Below, one piece after another: positions 17,891 to 25,433 of a DNA stretch of 64,000 nt (positions within the stretch are counted from its first letter, which is position 1; each line of letters opens with the position of its first letter). The notes beneath the pieces were generated by a model. The model did not search any database and was not told the DNA's origin. It was given only the letters and a program-made list of their open reading frames with translations. Both the position numbers and the translations under genes were made by a program. This stretch comes from Limnobacter parvus (GTDB lineage Bacteria > Pseudomonadota > Gammaproteobacteria > Burkholderiales > Burkholderiaceae_B), in assembly GCF_024623725.1 (NCBI RefSeq), contig NZ_JANKHG010000014.1, positions 62,001 to 126,000 on the forward strand, given 5' to 3'.

Positions 17891-19000
17891 TTACTCCACA
17901 TCCGTGCTGCATTCCGCAGCACTGGGTGTGTGGTGGCAGCGCACTTTTTTTAGCAAACTCATCATTCGTTTGTCGTACACGCCTTCTTGCGTCAGCTGCA
18001 CGCGAGCCTGCTGCATCATCACATTGTATTTTTCTTGATCCGCCGGGGTCACATTCATCCAGTACTTCGCGGGCACCTGCTTTTCAATCGCCTTGACCGC
18101 GTCCAACGCCTGGTCGATAAAACCCAAGCCAAACTTGCGCATTTTCTTCAGACGATCATCCAGATCAGGAATTTCCTTCTCCAACCGCGTGCGGTTGATA
18201 ATTGCGGAGCCAGTCACGTTGAGCAAAGGCATCTTGTACACGCCACCCTTGGTACCCAAACCGCGATAAAGTTCAAGCGGTGCAAATGCCACAGCAGGTG
18301 CTGCCACAATATCAACAACCCCGTTGTTAAACTTCTGCGCAAAGTTGGTAATGTCGCTGGGCACAGCCTGCGCACCCAACTGTTGAATCATTTTTGCCTG
18401 GCTTTTGTCCCAATCCATTACGGCTACTTTTTTACCGGCCGCCTTCTCAATGGAATCGATTGAGCGGTCATTCACCATCACATACGCCGCACCCAAGGGG
18501 GCCATGCCCACCACCTGGTATTTGCCCTGAATCGACAAATCGTACAGTGCGTCGTTCCCCATCAATACTTGCAAGGCAGTTTTCACATGATCGTAAGAAG
18601 GCAATGCACCCACCGCATCAAAACTTCCCATGAATTGATTGAACAACCGTGCGCGCAAGGTAGTAATGCCCACCGCCTCACATTGCCCGGTTCGAAATGA
18701 TTCGGCAGCCACAGTTTCATTGGTGTGGGGAATCAACTCGGCAAAGACATTCCACTTTCGCGCTTCCAGTGCAACATCTTGTGCCACGCTAAACACAGGA
18801 CCAGCCTTGCCCAAAATGTCGAAAATACAAATCTTGATGTGCAGCGGCTTGTCCAGTGGCTTCATCTCTTTCATCAACTGGCGAGACACATTGCCAATCA
18901 GGTTCGGGGGAATCTCCGGCCCCTTGACCTGGGCAAACGTTTGCGACGAAAAAAGCATGCTGGCCAAAGCCAGCGACATGGAAAGCGAGCGGATAAGCAT
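17891..19000 (-). CDS. Putative periplasmic solute-binding protein (TRAP DctP-like)
   Basis: A signal peptide (SMSLALASMLFSSQTFAQ) precedes a 345-residue mature protein. It has the general layout of TRAP-type or similar solute-binding proteins: KICIFDILGKAGPVFSVAQD, a central GKKVAVMDWDKSQAKMIQQLGA stretch and YWMNVTPADQEKY near the end. I recognise it as a putative solute-binding protein family rather than a named one. No permease genes adjoin it, so its partner is elsewhere or it works alone. Four cysteines, two close to the C-terminus (VRCHHTPSAAEC), could form a disulfide. Ligand unknown. Confidence 0.7.
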   Translation of the reverse strand: MLIRSLSMSLALASMLFSSQTFAQVKGPEIPPNLIGNVSRQLMKEMKPLDKPLHIKICIFDILGKAGPVFSVAQDVALEARKWNVFAELIPHTNETVAAESFRTGQCEAVGITTLRARLFNQFMGSFDAVGALPSYDHVKTALQVLMGNDALYDLSIQGKYQVVGMAPLGAAYVMVNDRSIDSIEKAAGKKVAVMDWDKSQAKMIQQLGAQAVPSDITNFAQKFNNGVVDIVAAPAVAFAPLELYRGLGTKGGVYKMPLLNVTGSAIINRTRLEKEIPDLDDRLKKMRKFGLGFIDQALDAVKAIEKQVPAKYWMNVTPADQEKYNVMMQQARVQLTQEGVYDKRMMSLLKKVRCHHTPSAAECSTDVE

Positions 19001-19042
19001 TGTGTTGTCCAGAAAGGAAGATGGCAGAAGGGACTACAACAC

Positions 19043-19066
19043 AGATGTAACTGAGCGGTTACATCT
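19043..19066. promoter_or_regulatory. Perfect 9-base inverted repeat upstream of the solute-binding protein gene
   Basis: AGATGTAAC (19043-19051) and GTTACATCT (19058-19066) are separated by six bases and lie about 43 bases before the solute-binding protein start on the minus strand. No T-run follows on either strand, so an operator is more likely than a terminator. Confidence 0.4.
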
Positions 19067-19128
19067 TGAATGAATCAATGCATGGGGTCAATCTTGCAAC
19101 GCAATATCCGCCGGGCTCCAATGTGATT

Positions 19129-20961
19129 TTAGGCGTCTAGTTCCCTTGCTTTCTTGGTGCCGAGCCACCTGGCGCCGATACCGGCGGCAATCGGCGTCAA
19201 TGCAGCGGCGATCAAAAAAGGCCCCGACGCGGCGGGTACCACAATGCCCATGCTGCCCGCCATGCCGGCCATCGAAAGCCCGGTTTTTAAACCTTGCCTT
19301 TGCAGATCCTTTTTAAGATTCCTGGCAATGGCAACCCTGTTTTCCGGATTGCCTCGCAAAGCTTCCTGCGCATTCAAGTTGTGGATCTCTAACTTCAGCA
19401 CACCCGCATTGACAGCCATCAAAAAGTTCATGGCTGCCAATGCGGGCAGTGTTGCAGGAATGCTGTACTTGGCCAAACTGGCAAAACGCGTCAACACATG
19501 GTAAGCGGTGGCACCGTCGGCAAGCCATTTAATCGCAGAGTGTCCCGTGGAGTCGCCTGGCAACGGGTTAACAATCGCTTGTTGCTCCACATCGTCGGCA
19601 ACAACTGCATTCAGGGCATGCGGATTCACGCGAGTGGCCGCCAGCTTGGCAATAAAACCTGCGGCGACTGACACCAACCCAGCCGCACCCAATTGGTGGC
19701 GCAGTCCGGGGAAAACAGTAGCCAAAGTTAACGCACAATTGCTGATTGCCGATGTCAGTTGAACCACAGTCAAGTCAGCGAGCAAAGGCAATGTTTCATG
19801 CGTGTGCGAATTGTTGTTGGGAGTGGCCTGTTGCGCTGTCATGCTTTGCTTGCGTAGGGAATGTGTGGCCAACGCAGCCAATGCCAGCGCGGCAAACGCA
19901 CTGACCATGGCCGAGCCCGTGGTCGCACCCAAAGTTGCCTTTCGCAGGGTTTCACTTTCCGGGTACCCAGACATGAACACCGGGTCGGATTCAAAACCTT
20001 TGGGTTCAATAAAGCTGGCCAAATTCATTTGGTCCAATAAAATCTGTGTGCCCGGTTGTTGCACATGCTCAAGAATATCCTGCGGAGTTTCGAAGTGATC
20101 ACGGGCCGTTCCAGGCGTACTGTCAAAAGCAATTCTGTCCACCTGCGCAATACCACGGAGAAACGAATACACAGGAGTTAAGTTGGCCGCGTGGGTCTCA
20201 AGGGGTTGTACAACAACACCTGAATCCACATTGCCTGCGAACCCGGGAATCGATGCCGCCCTGGCGCTTAAAACCAGTCGTTTATTGGTCGTCACCGCAT
20301 CCTTGACCGTAAAAAGAACCTCTCCATCGTTGGTCATCAACACCTTCGAACCAAAGCACGACCTAACCACTTCTGCAAGAGAAACATCATGCAAGTCCAG
20401 TCGATCGAAAGTATCCAGATCCAATACAAAAATTCGATCCGGGTTGTTGTCCAGCCACTCATTGACTTCACGCAACTCATCCGCCAAACGAAGTGGAGCA
20501 CTGCCGTCGCCGAATTGGTGACGCAAGTACCACACCCCATTTTGTTTGTAAGGGTCCATTTGAGCGCCAAGTGCCGGAAGCGATTCAAGAATGGCAACCG
20601 TGGACTGGTGTTGATTGCTTAGAAACACAGAAGTGTCGCTGCGGCCTATGTCACTGCCCGCGTTGTGAATCATCACACCACTTGCGTAGCGGATCGGGGA
20701 ATTGGGCGATGGAAGGTATTTGGGCAGGTCTTTACCTGGCATTACAGTGGCTTGATGCCTGCGTGCCTGAAGCGCAGGCAGAACCCCGATGCTTGAGCTA
20801 CCCAACAACACGGTCATCAAAGCTGGCTTCAAAATTCGTCTGGCAGCCCTGGTGAAGCGCGAAGGTTGGGTCGACGTAGAAGTTGGAGTAGATACCGCAG
20901 AAGGCGAGGCTTCAACACGACGTGGGTCGGTCGAAGGGGAAACAGAGACGGGAAAACGCAT
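19129..20961 (-). CDS. PLC-X-like phosphodiesterase with C-terminal membrane segments
   Basis: I use the ATG at 20959-20961. A TTG seven codons upstream lacks a ribosome site. The 610-residue product starts with a Ser/Thr-rich stretch and a hydrophobic segment (ALMTVLLGSSSIGVLPAL). It then has a domain like phosphatidylinositol-specific phospholipase C X: MIHNAGSDIG with His99, a SNQHQSTVAILESLPALGAQMD helix, WYLRHQFGDG with His148, and EWLDNNPDRIFVLDLDTF. The two His are 49 apart, close to the 50 between the catalytic His of Bacillus PI-PLC. From about residue 340 onward come several hydrophobic alanine-rich segments. The family assignment is by motif and spacing. Substrate and location are inferred. 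It could be an exported or host-directed membrane protein. Confidence 0.62.
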   Translation of the reverse strand: MRFPVSVSPSTDPRRVEASPSAVSTPTSTSTQPSRFTRAARRILKPALMTVLLGSSSIGVLPALQARRHQATVMPGKDLPKYLPSPNSPIRYASGVMIHNAGSDIGRSDTSVFLSNQHQSTVAILESLPALGAQMDPYKQNGVWYLRHQFGDGSAPLRLADELREVNEWLDNNPDRIFVLDLDTFDRLDLHDVSLAEVVRSCFGSKVLMTNDGEVLFTVKDAVTTNKRLVLSARAASIPGFAGNVDSGVVVQPLETHAANLTPVYSFLRGIAQVDRIAFDSTPGTARDHFETPQDILEHVQQPGTQILLDQMNLASFIEPKGFESDPVFMSGYPESETLRKATLGATTGSAMVSAFAALALAALATHSLRKQSMTAQQATPNNNSHTHETLPLLADLTVVQLTSAISNCALTLATVFPGLRHQLGAAGLVSVAAGFIAKLAATRVNPHALNAVVADDVEQQAIVNPLPGDSTGHSAIKWLADGATAYHVLTRFASLAKYSIPATLPALAAMNFLMAVNAGVLKLEIHNLNAQEALRGNPENRVAIARNLKKDLQRQGLKTGLSMAGMAGSMGIVVPAASGPFLIAAALTPIAAGIGARWLGTKKARELDA

Positions 20962-21043
20962 ATACAAACAGGCCCAATACAACGCAAGGTAAGTGCATTT
21001 GAGTCACATTTTCCTTGGTATTTGTTCCAGATCGGCTACACAT

Positions 21044-21934
21044 TCATTTCCAGAGCAGTGGTGGTGGCACTAATCGCGCAGCCACGCCTCCCGGTGCAGT
21101 GGCGTCTTTCACGTCACCGAAACGTTCGTTACCCTGCTCCCAATCTTGTTGGGCCTTTGTAATTGCATCTTTGTTGTGCGCCACAAAATTCCACCACATT
21201 TGCACGGGCGCATCGAACGGCATGCCGCCCAGCAAAAGCACACGGGTATCTGGCCGCAAAATCAAGGATAAATCAGACAGATCTTTGCCCAGATAAGCAA
21301 ATTCGTCGGGTGTGAAGACCTCACCGTCAACGCTTACTTCCCCGGTCAATGGCAAAAACCCATATTCAAAATCCGGATTCAGATTCAGCGTTACCAATCC
21401 ACCTTGCGCACTGAACAGGTCCATGCCCAACATGGGTGAATGCACGGCGGTTGGCGCTTGGTACCCACCGTAAGCACCCGCCAGCAAAGTGAACTGCACA
21501 CCATCAAGATGCCACTGCGGCAGCTCACGATAGTGCACAAATGCTGGTTCGCAATCGGCCAGTTCTTCAGGCAAGGCAATCCACAATTGGGCGGCATGCA
21601 GGCTACTGCCATTCACCACGGAATCTTCAGTGTGCACAATGCCGCGGCCTGCGGTCATCAAGTTCACTTGCCCAGGGCGAATAATCAATTCATTGCCCAG
21701 GCTGTCTTTGTGCAGCAATTCGCCTTCGATTAACCAAGTGAAAGTTTGCAGTGCCGTGTGCGGATGTGCGCCCACATGCATGCCCTTGCCGGGCGCAAAA
21801 TTCACCGGGCCGGCGTGGTCCAGAAAACACCAGGCGCCCACCATGCGCTGGTGGCGACTGGGCAAGGCACGTTTCACCAACATGCCTTCGCCCAAGTCTG
21901 CGCTTCGAAGTTCGATTCGCTTGAATTTGCTCAT
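21044..21934 (-). CDS. Pirin-family bicupin
   Basis: The 296-residue protein has the pirin N-terminal cupin with HVGAHPHTALQTFTWLIEGELLHKDSLG and NLMTAGRGIVHTE, which supply the three His and one Glu that bind iron, and a pirin C-terminal domain around HLDGVQFTLLAGAYGG. Bacterial pirins often show quercetin 2,3-dioxygenase activity or redox-linked regulatory roles. It lies 23 bases downstream of the isochorismatase-family gene on the same strand, and the pair is divergent from a LysR regulator. The triplet LysR / YcaC-like hydrolase / pirin is a common bacterial arrangement. Confidence 0.93.
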   Translation of the reverse strand: MSKFKRIELRSADLGEGMLVKRALPSRHQRMVGAWCFLDHAGPVNFAPGKGMHVGAHPHTALQTFTWLIEGELLHKDSLGNELIIRPGQVNLMTAGRGIVHTEDSVVNGSSLHAAQLWIALPEELADCEPAFVHYRELPQWHLDGVQFTLLAGAYGGYQAPTAVHSPMLGMDLFSAQGGLVTLNLNPDFEYGFLPLTGEVSVDGEVFTPDEFAYLGKDLSDLSLILRPDTRVLLLGGMPFDAPVQMWWNFVAHNKDAITKAQQDWEQGNERFGDVKDATAPGGVAARLVPPPLLWK

Positions 21935-21957
21935 GACGAAATCATAGCGCGTTCCAA

Positions 21958-22578
21958 TTACTTCGTCAGCGCTGTGTAGCTGGTGATCAGGTTGCGATAG
22001 TCAGGAATATGATTCGAAAACAATGCACCCAGGCCTTCAATGTCGTTGCGCCAGTCACGGTGCAATTCACAGGCCACGCCAAACCAGGTCATCAATTGCG
22101 CACCTGCTGCTGTCATACGCTCCCATGCAGAATCACGGGTCAATTCATTGAATGTGCCTGAAGCATCAGTGACTACAAACACGTCGTAGCCCTCGGCAAG
22201 TGCTGACAAAGTCGGGAATGCCACACACACCTCGGTTACCACACCCGCGATGATCAATTGCTTTTTGCCTGTGGCTTTCACAGCAGCCAAAAACTCTTCG
22301 TTGTCCCATGCATTAATTTGCCCAGGGCGCGCAATGTAAGACGCATCCGGAAAAATTTCTTTCAATTCGGGCACCAGTGGGCCGTTCGGGCCAGTCTCAA
22401 AACTGGTTGTCAAAATAGTGGGCAATTTGAAATACTTCGCAAGATCTGCCAAGGCCAGCACATTGTTTTTGAAACGGTCTGGGTCGATGTCGCGTACCAG
22501 CGAAAGCAAACCGGCCTGGTGATCCACCAACAGCACGGCAGCATTGTTTTTGTCGAGGCGAACGTAGGGCTTGCTCAT
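21958..22578 (-). CDS. Isochorismatase-family cysteine hydrolase (YcaC-like)
   Basis: The 206-residue protein shows the YcaC pattern: AVLLVDHQAGLLSLVRD with the catalytic Asp, TGKKQLIIAGVVTEVCVAFP with the Lys and nucleophilic Cys, and a cis-peptide region before the Cys. YcaC-type enzymes are putative amide hydrolases of unknown physiological substrate. AAGGAAGTCACC precedes the ATG at 22578. It is first in a two-gene unit with the pirin gene and is divergent from the LysR-type gene, which is its probable regulator. Confidence 0.93.
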   Translation of the reverse strand: MSKPYVRLDKNNAAVLLVDHQAGLLSLVRDIDPDRFKNNVLALADLAKYFKLPTILTTSFETGPNGPLVPELKEIFPDASYIARPGQINAWDNEEFLAAVKATGKKQLIIAGVVTEVCVAFPTLSALAEGYDVFVVTDASGTFNELTRDSAWERMTAAGAQLMTWFGVACELHRDWRNDIEGLGALFSNHIPDYRNLITSYTALTK

Positions 22579-22703
22579 GGTGACTTCCTTTGTATATTGA
22601 CAGTGAATAATGGCAATATGCTATCTAAACATCAATTGCGTGATAAGCAGCCAATATTTCAACAAATCGTTCTATACCAGGAACAATCAACGGGGAGACT
22701 TGC

Positions 22704-23618
22704 ATGGATTTGAATGATTTGTACTACTTCGCCAAGGTGGTTGAACATCAGGGTTTTTCAGCCGCAGCACGTGCCTTGAATGTGCCCAAATCAAAAATAA
22801 GTCGCCGCATTGCCGACCTGGAAAAGCGACTCAACACACAACTTCTTTACCGCTCAACCCGTAAGCTCCACATCACCGAGATTGGTAAAACCTACTACCA
22901 ACATTGCAAAGCCATGTTGATAGAAGCCGAGAGTGCGCAAGAACTGATCGATCAAAATCACTCTGAGCCCCGGGGGCTGATTCGCCTTACCTGCCCGATT
23001 GCGCTGCTACATGCCCACATCGGCGACATGCTTGCCGAATTCCTGACAAAACATCCGCTGGTTAACATTCAACTGGAGGCAAGTAACAGGCGCGTGGATG
23101 TGGTGGCCGAAGGTGTGGACCTTGCCATTCGGGTGCGCCCCTTGCCGTTGGACAGCAGTGATTTGATACTGAAAGTATTGTCAGACCGTGGACTGTGTTT
23201 GGTGGCCGCTCCAAGCCTGATCAACAAAATGGGTTCCCCAATGCACCCGAAAGATTTGGCGAATTGACCCAGCTTGGGTTTGGGGCAAACACAGGGGCAA
23301 ATTCAACACAGCTTTGAATGGTGCCTTACCCATGCGAACGGTGAACGAATTGTTGTTCCATATTCACCCCGGCTGGTGACCACCGACATGGTTGCCCTGC
23401 GTGCCAGCGCCATGGCCGGTATAGGCGTGGTTCAACTGCCTAATTTAATGGTGACCAAACAAGTGGCAAACGGTGAATTGATAAAACTACTGCTCGAATG
23501 GTCGCCACGGCGTGAAATCATTCATGTCGTATTCCCATCAAGACGCGGCATGCTACCTGCAGTGCGTGCGCTGATTGACTTTCTTTGCGAAAAGTACGAT
23601 TCGTTTGAGGAAGACTAA
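22704..23618 (+). pseudogene. LysR-family regulator interrupted by an in-frame TGA
   Basis: The reading frame from the ATG at 22704 (ribosome site GGGGAG) encodes a normal LysR N-terminal helix-turn-helix (YYFAKVVEHQGFSAAARAL and PKSKISRRIADLEKRL) and the first half of the effector domain. It stops at a TGA at 23265-23267 after HPKDLAN. The same frame resumes without a shift as PSLGLGQTQGQ and continues to 23618, giving 304 codons in all, the usual LysR length. A single base change (from TGG or CGA) would restore it. The gene is divergent from the isochorismatase/pirin pair, which it would regulate. A sequencing error or recent nonsense mutation are both possible. A truncated 187-residue protein with only the DNA-binding half could also be made. 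Confidence 0.85.
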
Positions 23619-23677
23619 AAAAGCTTAAGCCGAATACATTGAATCCAGGTGCAAAGAAAAAACCCTCTCACTCATAT

Positions 23678-23696
23678 AGTAATGAGAATCGTTATC
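23678..23696 (+). promoter_or_regulatory. Fur box upstream of fecI
   Basis: AGTAATGAGAATCGTTATC matches the 19-base Fur consensus (GATAATGATAATCATTATC) at 15 positions. It lies 38 bases before the sigma-factor start and predicts iron repression of the fec cluster. Confidence 0.85.
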
Positions 23697-23733
23697 ATAT
23701 ATTCTTTCGTTTTATCCATGATGTTCCATTTCC

Positions 23734-24237
23734 ATGTTTGAGAAGCACTACAGGGAGCTCAAACATTTCTTGCTCAATCGATTGCGCGACCACGACCTGG
23801 CCGCAGACGCGGCACAGGAATGCTTTTCCAGAGCTGTCGCCATGCAGCACGAAGGTGCTGCTGTGCTTGATCCGCGAGCGCTGTTATTCAAGATCGCCAA
23901 CAACTGGCTGATCGATGAGCACCGCAAGCAAAGCAGCCGCCCAGAACTCATGTCGCTTGAAGAAGAGCAGAAACACGGATATTTGCCATCTGCCACCCAG
24001 CACGTTGACCCCGAGCAGATTGCCAGCGCCAACCAACAACTGGACAAGTTACTGACAATCATCAATGAATTGCCGCCCCGCTGTCGCGAGGCCTTCATCC
24101 TGTTTAAGTTTGACGGATTAAGCTACCAAGAGATTGCTCAACGCATGCACATCTCGCCCCGCACCGTTGAAATGCAACTAAGAATTGCCATGGCAGCCTG
24201 CATCAAGGGACTCGAATACAGTAATTTGCCTGACTGA
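23734..24237 (+). CDS. fecI: FecI-type ECF sigma factor
   Basis: The 167-residue protein has sigma region 2 (HFLLNRLRDHDLAADAAQECFSRAV and ALLFKIANNWLIDEHRK) and region 4 (ELPPRCREAFILFKFDGLSYQEIAQRMHISPRTVEMQL), typical of the iron-starvation FecI group. It would direct RNA polymerase to the promoter of the downstream TonB receptor when the surface signal is received. A Fur box lies just upstream. It is followed after 38 bases by a FecR gene, the usual order. The ribosome site is weak. Confidence 0.94.
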   Translation: MFEKHYRELKHFLLNRLRDHDLAADAAQECFSRAVAMQHEGAAVLDPRALLFKIANNWLIDEHRKQSSRPELMSLEEEQKHGYLPSATQHVDPEQIASANQQLDKLLTIINELPPRCREAFILFKFDGLSYQEIAQRMHISPRTVEMQLRIAMAACIKGLEYSNLPD

Positions 24238-24275
24238 TCCGTCAACATTAATAGCACCACTTTACATTGTTCTCA

Positions 24276-25328
24276 ATGCGCCCTTATTCACCCAATCCAC
24301 ACCGCGAAACCTTGACTGAAAGCGAGGCAGACGCAGTGGATTGGACCCTGAAGAAACAACATGGCCCATGGACTGAAACAGAGGAACAAGTCTTTCAAGC
24401 GTGGCTTGCTGAAAAGCCATCCAATCAAAGTGCGATGGCCCAATGCGAGGCAGTGGATGCCACGTTGAAAAATCTGCGAGCGGAACAATTGGCGGGCTTG
24501 CGAGCACAGATTTTGATTGACAAGGCCATACTTAATTCCTGCTCACCCGCCAAAACCAGTCGCAAATCATTTCGAGTCGCTGCACTGGCATGCCTGCCGG
24601 TGGTATTGACTGCGGCAATTTCTGTGGCCTGGTATCAGTTCTGGCCGGTGGAGCAACACCAGTTCCAAACTGCCGTGGGTGAAATAAAAAATGTGAAACT
24701 GGGAGATGGAACGCAACTTACACTGGACACCAATACTCACCTTGAAGTTCAGTACACCCGTGCACGCCGCACGGTGGAAATCAGCCGGGGGCAGGTTCGT
24801 TTCGATGTGCAACGTGATCCCGGTCGCCCCTTCACAGTGACCGTACCGCAAGCACGGGTGCAAGTACTGGGTACCCTGTTCGATGTTCGCTGGACCCCAG
24901 ACCACTCGACACCCACAGGGCCCGTCGTCACAGTAAAACAGGGTCACGTGGCTGTTGAGCACTCCATCAAGAACAACGGCCTGCCTTTCAATGACTATGC
25001 ACACCGAACGGAGCTAGTCGCTGTTCAACAGCTTGCACTGGATGCAAAAGGTAAAACCATTTCACTGCAAAATCTTCAATCCCGCTCTTTGCCTGAATGG
25101 ACCTTGCACAGAATTACCGTGGTGAATACGCGACTGGATGAATTGCTAGTCGAACTGAACCGCTACAGCAGCACACCCTGGCAACTTGGCCACAAAGAAC
25201 TGGCCAGCCTTAAGGTGTCTGCCTCGTTTGATGTACGTAACAAGCAAGCAATTTCTGAGGTGCTTAACCAGGCACTGCCCCTTGAGGTCATTCAACAAAA
25301 CCAACAGCAACTGCTGGTGCGCAAATAA
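24276..25328 (+). CDS. fecR: FecR-type anti-sigma/sigma regulator
   Basis: I choose the ATG at 24276. The frame begins three codons earlier at a TTG. The 350-residue protein has the N-terminal DUF4880-like cytoplasmic domain (DAVDWTLKKQHGPWTETEEQVFQAWL), a single transmembrane helix at about residues 100-118 (ALACLPVVLTAAISVAWY), and the periplasmic FecR domain (TAVGEIKNVKLGDGTQLTLDTNT, VEISRGQVRFDVQRDPGRPFTV). FecR relays the receptor's signal through the inner membrane to FecI. Its C-terminal part (RLDELLVELNRYS, then LKVSASFDV) has the STN-like interaction region. Placed between fecI and the STN-containing receptor. Confidence 0.94.
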   Translation: MRPYSPNPHRETLTESEADAVDWTLKKQHGPWTETEEQVFQAWLAEKPSNQSAMAQCEAVDATLKNLRAEQLAGLRAQILIDKAILNSCSPAKTSRKSFRVAALACLPVVLTAAISVAWYQFWPVEQHQFQTAVGEIKNVKLGDGTQLTLDTNTHLEVQYTRARRTVEISRGQVRFDVQRDPGRPFTVTVPQARVQVLGTLFDVRWTPDHSTPTGPVVTVKQGHVAVEHSIKNNGLPFNDYAHRTELVAVQQLALDAKGKTISLQNLQSRSLPEWTLHRITVVNTRLDELLVELNRYSSTPWQLGHKELASLKVSASFDVRNKQAISEVLNQALPLEVIQQNQQQLLVRK

Positions 25329-25396
25329 AGCCGAAATGCCACATTTAAAAAAAATCTTCATCAGCCTACAGTAATTCGGTTTTCCCCAACGTCTTC

Positions 25397-25415
25397 TTAA
25401 ATGAGAATCATTTCT
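25397..25415 (+). promoter_or_regulatory. Fur box upstream of the signalling TonB receptor
   Basis: TTAAATGAGAATCATTTCT has the Fur core AATGAGAATCATT (12 of 13 core positions) and sits 19 bases before the receptor start. The receptor therefore appears to be under Fur directly as well as under FecI. Confidence 0.75.
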
Positions 25416-25433
25416 TATTTTCAAGAGGACACC

